Shown here: positions 1-7,318 of the stretch, one piece after another | Position numbering within the stretch: position 1 is the stretch's first letter | Layout: every line of letters begins with the position of its first letter | NCBI GenBank assembly: GCA_025462785.1 | Contig: JAOAPG010000179.1 | Location: 1-23,844 of the forward strand | Length of the DNA stretch: 23,844 nucleotides | From: Acidobacteriaceae bacterium | Lineage (GTDB): Bacteria; Acidobacteriota; Terriglobia; Terriglobales; Acidobacteriaceae | Reading direction: 5' to 3' | The notes under the pieces: generated by a model | Seen by the model: the letters and a program-made list of their open reading frames with translations, nothing else | What the model was told of the DNA's origin: nothing | The model's database searches: none | Program-made: the position numbers and the translations under genes

Positions 1-179
1 TCTAGAGGTTTGATGCACGCCGGATTCATTTGGCTTAGTCCTCATCGTTTACTATTCGATTGCCCGACTGCATCGTAAAAGCCGAACCCCAAGCCTATCA
101 AAAAGTTGCGTACGCGGAATAGCGAGGGTGTAAAGAATGGTCAAGCACTTGCTATCAAAACGTAATCTTTTATCTACCT

Positions 180-205
180 AAAATGGCGCACGGAGGAATG
201 CGCCA
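180..205 (-). terminator. Rho-independent terminator-like hairpin
   Basis: On the minus strand a perfect 7-bp stem (TGGCGCA / TGCGCCA, arms 199-205 and 184-190, 8-nt loop) is followed directly by TTTT. It lies about 28 nt after the stop of the Ig-like relic ending at 233, in the right orientation to terminate that gene. The T tract is short, so efficiency is uncertain. The rest of 1-232 shows no gene that I can support. Confidence 0.55.
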
Positions 206-232
206 CATGTATTCCCGTTAGTCGTATCCAGC

Positions 233-679
233 CTATTGCACAGTCAAAGTCAGCGGCAGTGATTGCGCACTGCCGCCACGTGGCGTTGCCGTGACCATCA
301 CCGTATACGTTCCCGCTGGAGTGCCATTCGGGTTTTGTTGGGGATTGTTTGAGCTGCTTTCGCCGCCTCCGCCACATGCGGCAAATACAAGAATCAACAA
401 TAGGGGCAGCACTCGCATATATTTCAAGGCCGAACATTGACGATCTGACGACTGCTTGCGAGCCGAAGCAGGCAGAATAACGAATCCGATCAGCGCCACA
501 GCCCAGAGCCACGGCGACGGCGTAGGGTGTGTGGGAACGACGAGCGCCGACATCGTTCGCGAGGTAGTGGTTACTGTGACGGTCAGTGAAGAAGCTGTCG
601 TCGCGCTTACCGCGACGTTAGTAGGCGATACAGAACAAGCGGTGCCCGTAGGAGCACAAGTGATCGAGCAGGAGAGCGC
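233..679 (-). pseudogene. C-terminal relic of an Ig-like repeat surface protein
   Basis: The longest ATG-started piece (233-553) encodes 106 residues, but the same frame stays open upstream to a TAA at 752-754. The part from about 679 downwards reads like the end of a bacterial Ig-like domain (LSCSITC, then CSVSPTNVAVSATTASSLTV, then TVTVTTTSRT). Next come a hydrophobic segment (WLWAVALIGFVILP), a second hydrophobic segment ending in AACGGGG, and a short PAGTYTVMVTATP tail with another beta-strand pattern. Such proteins are normally many hundreds of residues long. Here everything upstream is missing, with no start codon giving a sensible N-terminus, so this is a 5'-truncated remnant. The neighbouring terminator hairpin fits a genuine former gene end. 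I associate this C-terminal layout with Acidobacteriota from memory; its function is unknown to me. A gene caller could mark 233-553 as a small hypothetical protein. Confidence 0.6.
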
Positions 680-727
680 AGCCTGCCCGCTCCATCCTGC
701 GCCTCCGATCGCTTTACGTATTTTTTC

Positions 728-755
728 TTGACAGACTGAAATTGCAAGGTATTAT
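728..755 (+). promoter_or_regulatory. Sigma70-type promoter for the ASST gene
   Basis: A perfect -35 box TTGACA (728-733) is followed after 16 nt by TATTAT (750-755), one mismatch from the -10 consensus. It sits about 67 nt before the ATG at 822. A Shine-Dalgarno-like AAGGTGG lies 9 nt before that ATG. It is the best promoter match I found in the window. No activity data are available. Confidence 0.6.
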
Positions 756-821
756 TCCGACACTGTCGTACATTGTATCCAATCGAACACTTCTGACTGT
801 TCGCGAAGGTGGGGCCTTTTA

Positions 822-2332
822 ATGAAGATTGCACGAGCTGGAACGTGCTGTGCTCTGTTTGTAATCGGTATTCTCGCTCTGACTTTGCTTGGATGTGGCG
901 GCGTGTCTAGTCCTTCCCTCCCAACGGGGACATTAACCTCCACGCAGAATCCGTTAGTCGCGCAGTACTCTGTCACTAGCACGTGCGGAGGACAAGCAAT
1001 GGCGGAGTTCGGCACCGACATGTCTTATGGACGAAGCACCGCGTGGTATCCGGCGCCAGGGCACGGTTCCTCAGTAAGCTTCTTTGTAGCGGGAATGAAA
1101 CCGTCTAGTACTTACCACATGCGGGTCGTGTTCAATTGCTTTGGCAGGCTTTTGTACGGTTCAGACCAGACGTTCACTACCGGACCCTTACCGACCACTT
1201 TGGCCTTACCAAAAATTAAGATCACTCGGCCCACTCCGAACCTTAGTCCGTCCCCCGGAGTCGAGTTGTTTAGCCTCATTGACAGCACAGGCACCAGTTT
1301 CTTGAGCGGTTTTGTTTCAGACATTCAAGGCAATATTATTTGGTATTACAACACTGGGGTAAATTCCGCGTTTCCTCTCAAGCCAGTGGGAGACGGTCAC
1401 TTCATGGTAAATCTCGGATATGTCGTAAATGAGATCGATTTAGCTGGCAATATAATTCGGCAAATATTCCCCGCCCAGCTGAACCAGTCGCTCCTTGCAA
1501 GTGGCTACCTTTTTCTATCAGTGGATTTCATCACGATGTGCTTACGTTGCCAAATGGTCATTGGGTCCTTTTGGCTGAAACGTCTAAGGATTTCACCGAC
1601 TTGCCAGGATATCCGGGCACAACAAGTGTTTTGGGGGACGCCTTGATTGACGTCGACCCTACCGGGAATGTGGCATGGGCATGGTCGGGATTTGATCATC
1701 TTGACGTGAACCGTCATTTGCAGGGATTGCCAGATTGGACGCACAGCAACGCAGTGGTTTACACATCGGATGGCAATCTGCTGCTTTCTATGCGCCACCA
1801 GAGCTGGGTTGTGAAGATCGATTATCAGGATGGTGCCGGTGCGGGAGACATTTTATGGCGTCTTGGCCAGGACGGAGATTTTAGCATCCCAGGAGGAGAT
1901 TCGAGCCAGTGGTTTTATGGGCAACATTACCCGAGTCTGATCACCAACGAAGGCACACAGCTGACTTTGGCTATTTGGGATAACGGAAACTTTCGGATCG
2001 ACTCGAGTGGTACGGCATGTGGTGCGACCGTGGCTTGTTATAGCCGAGCTAGTATCTTTAAGATAGACGAGAATGCTAAATCCGCTGACTTATTATGGCA
2101 GAACCTCCCAGGCTTCTATTCTTATTGGGGAGGGAGCATTGACGTGTTGACTAATGGCAACGTCGAGTACGATATGAGTGCGCCTTTTGGCTACACGCTC
2201 GCTTCAAGGGTGCTCGAAGTCACTCAAACCGCAAATCCTCAAGTTGTTTGGCAACTTGATGTTTCTGGAGAGAATGCGTATCGGGCATACCGCATACCGA
2301 GCCTCTATCCAGGAGTTGCGTGGCAGCAGTAA
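822..2332 (+). pseudogene. Arylsulfotransferase (ASST) family lipoprotein, frameshifted
   Basis: Two plus-strand reading frames (822-1646 and 1538-2332) together make one ASST-family protein of about 500 residues. The N-terminus has a lipoprotein signal peptide with lipobox LLGC near residue 25. A fibronectin-like beta domain follows, then the six-bladed ASST propeller. Family catalytic positions are recognisable: FHHDVL (about residues 237-241, histidine acceptor of the sulfuryl group), DWTHSN, LSMRHQ and GQHYPSL. ASST enzymes are periplasmic and move sulfate between phenolic compounds; the substrate here is unknown. The frame changes at about 1508: TAC CTT TTT should read TAC CCT TTT, so one C appears lost. 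On either side the sequence is well conserved, so this is either a sequencing error or a very recent pseudogene. It has its own promoter and converges on the polysaccharide genes, so a role in that pathway is not evident. Confidence 0.75.
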
Positions 2333-2412
2333 TGCTTAGTGTTGTGCCGGCTCGAAAAAGCGGATTTATCGGGGAAGCCTTGATGTGAACGACTGCGAGC
2401 AGGCACTCGGGT

Positions 2413-3078
2413 CTATCTTGTCCCGTCCCCGAGTTGGTAGACTAACTTTTCCATCGAGAGATCCAAAAAATCGGGAATCACATAGTCCGCACCGGCGCGG
2501 CGTAGAGCCTCCGCTCCCCCATTGCTACTTACGCCTATGCACCGCATTCCCGCTGCCTTTGCCGCTTGCACCCCCATTGGTGCATCCTCCAGGGCCAGGA
2601 GTTTATCTGGCCTAAGGTTCATACGGTCGGCCGCAAGCCGATAGGCCGCAGGATCGGGCTTGCCCGCAGATACGTCGTCTCCTGTGATGACAGCCGCAAA
2701 TCCGTTCTGCAAGTTGAGAAGCTGTAAAGTTCTTAGAGTGCGAAACGAACTTGCAGATGTAGCTATTCCGGTTTTTACTCCAGCGTTTTTCAATTCGCGA
2801 AGAAAGATTTCCACTCCCGGAATAAGTTTGATGTCCTTAAAATTCTCTTGAAAGAAATCCTCTTTACGTTGGCCGTATTCGGCGATAGTGCCTTCGGGAA
2901 GATCACCGAGAAAGTAGCGTAAAATCTCGTCTCTGCGACGACCTTCTAGAATGAAATTAAGCTGCTCATCTGAGACACTCTTGCCGACACTTGCCAAAAA
3001 CTTGCGCCAAGCAATGCGATGGACAGGGTGGCTGTCGATCAGTACTCCGTCCATGTCAAAGATTACGCCCTCAAACAT
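2413..3078 (-). CDS. HAD-family sugar-phosphate phosphatase/mutase (beta-PGM-like)
   Basis: This 221-residue protein has all HAD motifs: DMDGVLIDS (nucleophile D8, acid/base D10), TS at 107-108, K140 in AGKPDP and ED at 164-165 in LALEDAPMGV. The helical cap between motifs I and II marks subfamily I, the group of beta-phosphoglucomutase and small sugar-phosphate phosphatases. It starts 8 nt after the hddC-like stop, so it is very probably co-transcribed as the last gene of the heptose block. The GDP-D,D-heptose route needs a heptose 1,7-bisphosphate phosphatase (GmhB), and no canonical GmhB is seen here. By inference this protein may do that step, although GmhB proper belongs to a different HAD subfamily. 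Phosphoglucomutase activity is the main alternative. Family confidence is high; substrate is unproven. Confidence 0.85.
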   Translation of the reverse strand: MFEGVIFDMDGVLIDSHPVHRIAWRKFLASVGKSVSDEQLNFILEGRRRDEILRYFLGDLPEGTIAEYGQRKEDFFQENFKDIKLIPGVEIFLRELKNAGVKTGIATSASSFRTLRTLQLLNLQNGFAAVITGDDVSAGKPDPAAYRLAADRMNLRPDKLLALEDAPMGVQAAKAAGMRCIGVSSNGGAEALRRAGADYVIPDFLDLSMEKLVYQLGDGTR

Positions 3079-3086
3079 TTTTAATC

Positions 3087-3797
3087 TTACTCCGGGAATT
3101 TAGAATGGTTACCTGGCCAAGAAGATTGCGCTTTGTTGTAGTTTTCAATCGTACCTATATCGATCAGGTAGTCTGAAATAGAATACCCCATCATCCGGCC
3201 AACCAAACGAGGGAGTACATCAAAGCCGATGTCAACGGGGTGTTTAGGCGGGATCGCATCGAGCAGAGACTGTGTTCCGAGCAGAAGCCCGGCGAAGGCG
3301 AGGTCGCCCTTAGGGTGGAGCGGCTTCTCAACAAACTCGGCAATGGTGCCATCTTCAGCTACGCTAACAATGCCACACCTTGCGGGGTCTGGGACTCGGG
3401 AAACTCCCAAGGTAGCTGTAGGATTTCTGGATCGGTGAAGCTGCAGCATGCAGTCGAGATTGACTCGATGTAGCACATCTGCATAGAAGACCCAGAAAAG
3501 CGGCTCATTCCTGATCCATTTGCGATTCGCCAGCAATGTGCCTGCACTCCCAAGCAACTCCTCTTCTTCGACAACATGAACCTTTACAGACGTTTTGCAT
3601 TGTTCCAGAAATCGGCGTACCGCTTCAGCATGAGAATGAATATTGATAAGGACTTCATGAATGCCGAAGCGCGCGCAGATGTTGAGCCAGATCTGCAGCA
3701 TGGGCATGCCCTGGACTGGCAGAAGGCATTTGGGAATCTGATCCGTTAAGGGTTTTAAACGTGTGCCGTGTCCGGCAGCCAGCAGAAAGGCCTTCAA
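3087..3797 (-). CDS. hddC: D-glycero-D-manno-heptose 1-phosphate guanylyltransferase-like nucleotidyltransferase
   Basis: The protein is an NTP_transferase-fold sugar nucleotidyltransferase. It carries the signature LAAGHGTRLKPLT followed by PKCLLPVQGMP near the N-terminus, which binds NTP and metal, and a later YADVLH segment with the metal-binding Asp. Position beside a HddA-like kinase, a HAD phosphatase and GmhA supports the HddC role: making GDP-D-glycero-alpha-D-manno-heptose from heptose 1-phosphate and GTP. The open frame reaches an ATG-like start at 3923, but that would overlap hddA by 95 nt and add about 42 unconserved residues. I prefer TTG at 3797, which has GGAG six nt upstream and places LKAFLLAAG at the N-terminus as in the family (236 residues). 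Mannose- or glucose-1-phosphate transferase activity is the alternative. Confidence 0.8.
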   Translation of the reverse strand: MKAFLLAAGHGTRLKPLTDQIPKCLLPVQGMPMLQIWLNICARFGIHEVLINIHSHAEAVRRFLEQCKTSVKVHVVEEEELLGSAGTLLANRKWIRNEPLFWVFYADVLHRVNLDCMLQLHRSRNPTATLGVSRVPDPARCGIVSVAEDGTIAEFVEKPLHPKGDLAFAGLLLGTQSLLDAIPPKHPVDIGFDVLPRLVGRMMGYSISDYLIDIGTIENYNKAQSSWPGNHSKFPE

Positions 3798-3828
3798 CGC
3801 CAACTCCGATCTGACTTGAGCAGCAACA

Positions 3829-4920
3829 CTATTTTCGAGTTGTTGTGACGGCGGAAGAAGTTGGAACGAAGACCCAGCGGGAGCCCGCCCTTTCGTCACT
3901 GTCGATAAACGGGTCATCGACAATCACCTGCGCCCCTGACATGTCGAAAGTGAAAGCCATCTCATTAACACCCTCGCGGGACAATGCGTCCCGAACGGAT
4001 TGCTGGTTGTGCTTTTCGCAGTACAGGAGAAGGAACCCGCCTCCCCCGGCCCCGGTAATCTTACCGCCTAAGGCTCCGTTTTCCCGCGTGAGCGCATACA
4101 GTTGATCGATCCGAGCGGTAGAAATTTTCTGCGAGACGCGACGCTTGGCCTGCCAGCCTTCATGCAATAGTTCTCCAAACGCCTGAAGCTGGCCAGACTT
4201 GAGTACGTCCCTCATTTTTCCCCCGAGGCTTTTTACTTCGTGGAGCGCGCCCAAAGTTGAGTTGGTGTGGGACCGGGTGGAATTCTCCTGCTCACGCAAA
4301 ATGGTCCAGGAGTGATGCGCCGAACCCGTGAAGAACAGCATGAGATTGGACTGAAGCTCCTGCAAAACAGAACTATCCAAGTCTATTGGTTCCACATGAG
4401 TGCTGCCGTTCTCGTAGAAAGAAATGTAGTTTAATCCTCCAAATGCAGCAGCGTATTCGTCCTGCTTACCTACATGCTTACCAAGAACATTCCGGGCAAT
4501 GTGAAAAGCTTGCTCGGCTAGAGCATACTTCGAAAGAGGTTTGTGTGCATAGTTCGTAAGCGTCTTGAGGATATTTACGCAAACGCTGGCCGAAGACCCT
4601 AGTCCCGTTCCCGGCGGGATTTCTGATGCCAAAAACAAATCCACCGAAATATTGCACCCGACTTCCTTCAATACCGCCAAGGGAATCTCCAATTCGCTAC
4701 CCTGAATGGGTTTATTGGCGATATCTTGCCAGGTTTCACAAACTCGTAAATCCGAGGAAATCACCTGGATGCGATCGTCGTTCCGCGTCTTGAGAATTGT
4801 ATAGAAATATTTGTTAATGGCGACGCTGAGGACCGCGCCTCCGAATTGCTCGTAATAACTCGGCAGGTCGGTACCGCCTCCTCCGAAGCTAATCCGTACT
4901 GGGCTGCGCACTATGAGCAC
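3829..4920 (-). CDS. hddA: D-glycero-alpha-D-manno-heptose 7-phosphate kinase-like GHMP kinase
   Basis: This 363-residue GHMP-superfamily kinase begins with PVRISFGGGGTDLPSYY (residues 7-23), typical of HddA-type heptose kinases. It has the ATP-binding loop PPGTGLGSSAS at 102-112, a catalytic-region KQDEYAAAFGG at 152-162, and the C-terminal GKITGAGGGG at 286-295. HddA phosphorylates C1 of heptose 7-phosphate in the cytoplasm with alpha stereochemistry, feeding the GDP-heptose branch rather than the ADP-heptose branch of lipopolysaccharide core. The GTG start at 4920 has AGGA nine nt upstream. It overlaps the end of the preceding sugar transferase gene by 32 nt, and its own stop lies 31 nt before the preferred hddC start, so the block looks co-transcribed. 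A related fucose or mannose-type sugar kinase is a less likely reading. Confidence 0.85.
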   Translation of the reverse strand: MLIVRSPVRISFGGGGTDLPSYYEQFGGAVLSVAINKYFYTILKTRNDDRIQVISSDLRVCETWQDIANKPIQGSELEIPLAVLKEVGCNISVDLFLASEIPPGTGLGSSASVCVNILKTLTNYAHKPLSKYALAEQAFHIARNVLGKHVGKQDEYAAAFGGLNYISFYENGSTHVEPIDLDSSVLQELQSNLMLFFTGSAHHSWTILREQENSTRSHTNSTLGALHEVKSLGGKMRDVLKSGQLQAFGELLHEGWQAKRRVSQKISTARIDQLYALTRENGALGGKITGAGGGGFLLLYCEKHNQQSVRDALSREGVNEMAFTFDMSGAQVIVDDPFIDSDERAGSRWVFVPTSSAVTTTRK

Positions 4921-6337
4921 TTGGTAGATTCCTGTCGAGCAGTCTATCAGTATCGTTGTGGTAGGACTCCAGGCGCTTACCGGACGCTAATGTGCGAAGA
5001 CGCAATAGTCGACCAGTGAGAGTCCACATCGTTTGCAGCAGAAGTACCACGTCTTGGACCGGCGACGGGCGCAGCATGTACTGTAAATCAAAACGAGCTT
5101 TCTCTTCGGAAGAATGTTGCTGCCGCAGTCCGTGTACTTGCGCGAGACCAGTCATCCCCGGTTTTATATTCAGGCGCTGACGCTGCCAATCAGAGTAATG
5201 CTTAACACGCTCGGGCGATTCGGGCCGCGGACCGACGAGGCTCATATCACCGAGCAATACGTTCCATAGCTGTGGCAATTCAGTAATACTAAGCTGTTGG
5301 AGAATAACTTCGGAAGCGGGTAGCTGCTGTGCATCTCGGTCCGAATTTAATCGCCACATGCGGAACAACTTGCCTGCTTGTCCACATCGTAGCTCCCGAC
5401 AAAAGGGTCCTCCTTTTTTCCGAGACAACATAGCCGCTCCGAGAATTACAAAGGGGGCGGACAGGACCACAAGGCTTGAGCTTAGAGCTACATCCAATGC
5501 TCTCTTCCACGCTGCATTCACGGGATCTAGCTCTACTTGCCGAAGTTGGAGTATCGGAAGTCCGCCAATGTCCAAAAGTTGCGGTTTAGACAAATACAAC
5601 TCGTAAGGATGGGGTACCACGCTGACGCCGATACCTGCTTGGTGGCAACGCTGGGCCAAATTCATCACTTCCGGGGCACCCGGTTTGGAGAGGGCAATAA
5701 TCACTTCGTCCACGTTTTGTTGTTGAAGAAAGTCAACTATTCCCAAGCTCTGCACAATCAGCGAACTATTCGTTGTTCCGGGCCCATCACTCACAGACGT
5801 GTCGGCAGAACATAGAAAACCTACAACTCGGCACAGGAGTTCGGGATGCCGTCCAATTTTTGTTGCGATTTCACGCGCGACCGGACCATTCCCTACAATC
5901 AAAACCCGGCGCACGGCTTTGTTCACATATCTAGAACCTAGAACGGCATGTACCGTGTATCGGATAGTGACAAAACCGGTGAACAGCAGAATGCCAAAAT
6001 AGGCAAAGACCAGGCGTGACATGAAAACGCGGATTACATATCCGCCGGCAAACAAAGCCATCATCAAGAAAGAGACGGCGAGGAAGAGCTGAGAGAGGAC
6101 CGCCGGCGGATGCCATCCCTTGCTGAAGCCATCCAACTGCATGGGGGAAAACAATACGGCCCACAGTGCTAGGGATAGCAGAAGCGGCGGAAGGTAAGTG
6201 AGGGCGGAATTGCCGATGGAATCGTGCCATGTCAATCCGAATCTCAGGATGAAGGCCAAGGCCATGGCCAATATCGTCCAGAGTTCGTCGGCGCCCAGAA
6301 TCCAGTATTGCAGTTTGTGGTTCTTCACACGGCTCAC
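4889..6337 (-). CDS. Large WcaJ-type polyprenyl-phosphate sugar-phosphate transferase with altered catalytic dyad
   Basis: The 482-residue protein has an N-terminal multi-helix membrane region (about 10-130) and a CoA_binding_3-like Rossmann domain (VLIVGNGPVAREIA at 145-158, VDEVIIALSKPG at 209-220). The bacterial sugar transferase domain runs from about 270 and includes GDMSLVGPRPESPE and LNIKPGMTGLAQVHG. Such enzymes start repeat-unit assembly by moving a sugar 1-phosphate onto undecaprenyl phosphate at the inner membrane. The usual catalytic motif SLDELPQL reads SITELPQL here (350-357), so the Asp of the Asp-Glu dyad is Thr352. The usual KFRSM region is also unusual (RMWRLNSD, 326-333). 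It may be inactive, specialised or part of a divergent subfamily. The GTG start at 6337 lacks a clear Shine-Dalgarno; GTG at 6328 is possible. It lies between gmhA and hddA and overlaps hddA by 32 nt. Confidence 0.85.
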   Translation of the reverse strand: MSRVKNHKLQYWILGADELWTILAMALAFILRFGLTWHDSIGNSALTYLPPLLLSLALWAVLFSPMQLDGFSKGWHPPAVLSQLFLAVSFLMMALFAGGYVIRVFMSRLVFAYFGILLFTGFVTIRYTVHAVLGSRYVNKAVRRVLIVGNGPVAREIATKIGRHPELLCRVVGFLCSADTSVSDGPGTTNSSLIVQSLGIVDFLQQQNVDEVIIALSKPGAPEVMNLAQRCHQAGIGVSVVPHPYELYLSKPQLLDIGGLPILQLRQVELDPVNAAWKRALDVALSSSLVVLSAPFVILGAAMLSRKKGGPFCRELRCGQAGKLFRMWRLNSDRDAQQLPASEVILQQLSITELPQLWNVLLGDMSLVGPRPESPERVKHYSDWQRQRLNIKPGMTGLAQVHGLRQQHSSEEKARFDLQYMLRPSPVQDVVLLLQTMWTLTGRLLRLRTLASGKRLESYHNDTDRLLDRNLPSAHSAQPSTD

Positions 6338-6420
6338 TTAGATGGAGCTAGGGCCCGTCTCGGATGTCAGATGGAGAGCAATCGAGAGCTTAAAGACTAA
6401 TACACGGAGCAGCAGGAACA

Positions 6421-6458
6421 TACCTAGGCTATGCTTTTAATCATTGCCTAGCAAGGTA
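6421..6458. repeat. Imperfect inverted repeat in the gmhA-to-sugar transferase gap
   Basis: Arms TACCTAGGC (6421-6429) and GCCTAG (6446-6451) with a further GGTA after three extra bases (6455-6458) form an interrupted palindrome. It lies in the 201-nt gap 6338-6538. No T tract follows on either strand, so it does not look like a terminator; an operator is possible. I see nothing else in this gap, neither a small ORF with a credible start nor a clear promoter. Confidence 0.35.
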
Positions 6459-6538
6459 CGTCATGGTTCAGAGCGGAATTCAGGAACCAGTTCTCGACTA
6501 GCGGTGATGACAAAGACTTTAGAGGCTAGAGGTCACTC

Positions 6539-7153
6539 CTATGGCCCATTGCTGTGGACGCATTGACGAAGCGCAACAAACACTGCGTGCATAACACACA
6601 TGTGAGCGTCTTCGATGTGCTGCATATTATCTGAAGGTATCGTGATGCAACGATCACAAATGCCTTTCATTTTGCCACCGTTGAAACCGGTGAGTCCGAT
6701 ATTGAATCCACCAGCTTCTCGTGCAGCATGCAAAGCATTGAGCACGTTAGGCGAGTTGCCACTTCCGCTGATTGCAAACGCAATATCACCGGGCTCAATT
6801 AAGGGGCGGAGTTGCGCAGCGAAAATTTCCTCGTAGCTCACATCGTTCGCCCAAGCAGTAATAAGTGGCATGTTGTCAGTCAACGAAACCACACGGAAAG
6901 GCTTTTTGTGCGGCAATGTCGTGCCTTTCCCAAGGTCACAAGCAGCGTGTGAAGCTAGTGCCGCGCTACCACCATTGCCGAAGAGATAAACGGTGCGATT
7001 CTGCTGATAGGCATGGAATAGATGAGAGACCGCATCATCTATTTCTGAGACCGGAAGCTGCTCCAAAACACCTATCAAGCCGCGCAAGTATTTACCAGTA
7101 TACGGCGCTTCCACCGTAGGCGGGATTTCAGCGAGCGTCAATGGCCTCACCAT
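6539..7153 (-). CDS. gmhA: D-sedoheptulose 7-phosphate isomerase (GmhA-like)
   Basis: This 204-residue SIS-domain protein has the phosphosugar-binding motifs of GmhA: FGNGGSAALASHAACDLGKG (58-77), AISGSGNSPNVL (127-138) and MQHIEDAHMCVMHA (177-190), the last holding the histidine region expected at the active site. GmhA converts sedoheptulose 7-phosphate to D-glycero-D-manno-heptose 7-phosphate, the first committed step of both ADP- and GDP-heptose synthesis. The hddA- and hddC-like genes nearby point to the GDP branch. ATG at 7153 is chosen because a GAG lies seven nt upstream; an in-frame TTG at 7165 would add four residues. A 200-nt gap separates it from the next gene downstream. Length matches the family. 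Confidence 0.88.
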   Translation of the reverse strand: MVRPLTLAEIPPTVEAPYTGKYLRGLIGVLEQLPVSEIDDAVSHLFHAYQQNRTVYLFGNGGSAALASHAACDLGKGTTLPHKKPFRVVSLTDNMPLITAWANDVSYEEIFAAQLRPLIEPGDIAFAISGSGNSPNVLNALHAAREAGGFNIGLTGFNGGKMKGICDRCITIPSDNMQHIEDAHMCVMHAVFVALRQCVHSNGP

Positions 7154-7227
7154 CTCATGACTCAAAAACTTGCTGCGACGTTTGAAAGCTTACTGTGAAT
7201 ACCAGTACCTTGCAAATCGAGCACGCA

Positions 7228-7250
7228 AGTACAACTATACGATATGTACT
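7228..7250 (-). promoter_or_regulatory. Weak promoter/operator candidate upstream of gmhA
   Basis: A perfect 6-bp inverted repeat AGTACA (7228-7233) / TGTACT (7245-7250) flanks a minus-strand TATAGT (7234-7239), which resembles a -10 box about 80 nt before the gmhA ATG. No good -35 box lies at the proper distance. The pair could be an operator with a factor-dependent promoter, or chance. The rest of the gap 7154-7318 shows nothing else. Confidence 0.25.
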
Positions 7251-7318
7251 CTGGAACGCAGTTCATAGATAATCGCAATCAGAGCAATTCCTAGTGCAAA
7301 ACGCACCTGGAAGCAAGC

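Noticed and set aside
174..512. 112-residue minus-strand open frame overlapping the Ig-like relic
   Set aside because: It is out of frame with the recognisable Ig-like sequence and has no domain pattern.
2405..2434. Inverted repeat ACTCGGG / CCCGAGT at the convergent end of the ASST and HAD genes, considered as a shared terminator
   Set aside because: The loop is 16 nt, there is no T tract on either strand, and most of it lies within the HAD coding end, so termination is not supported.
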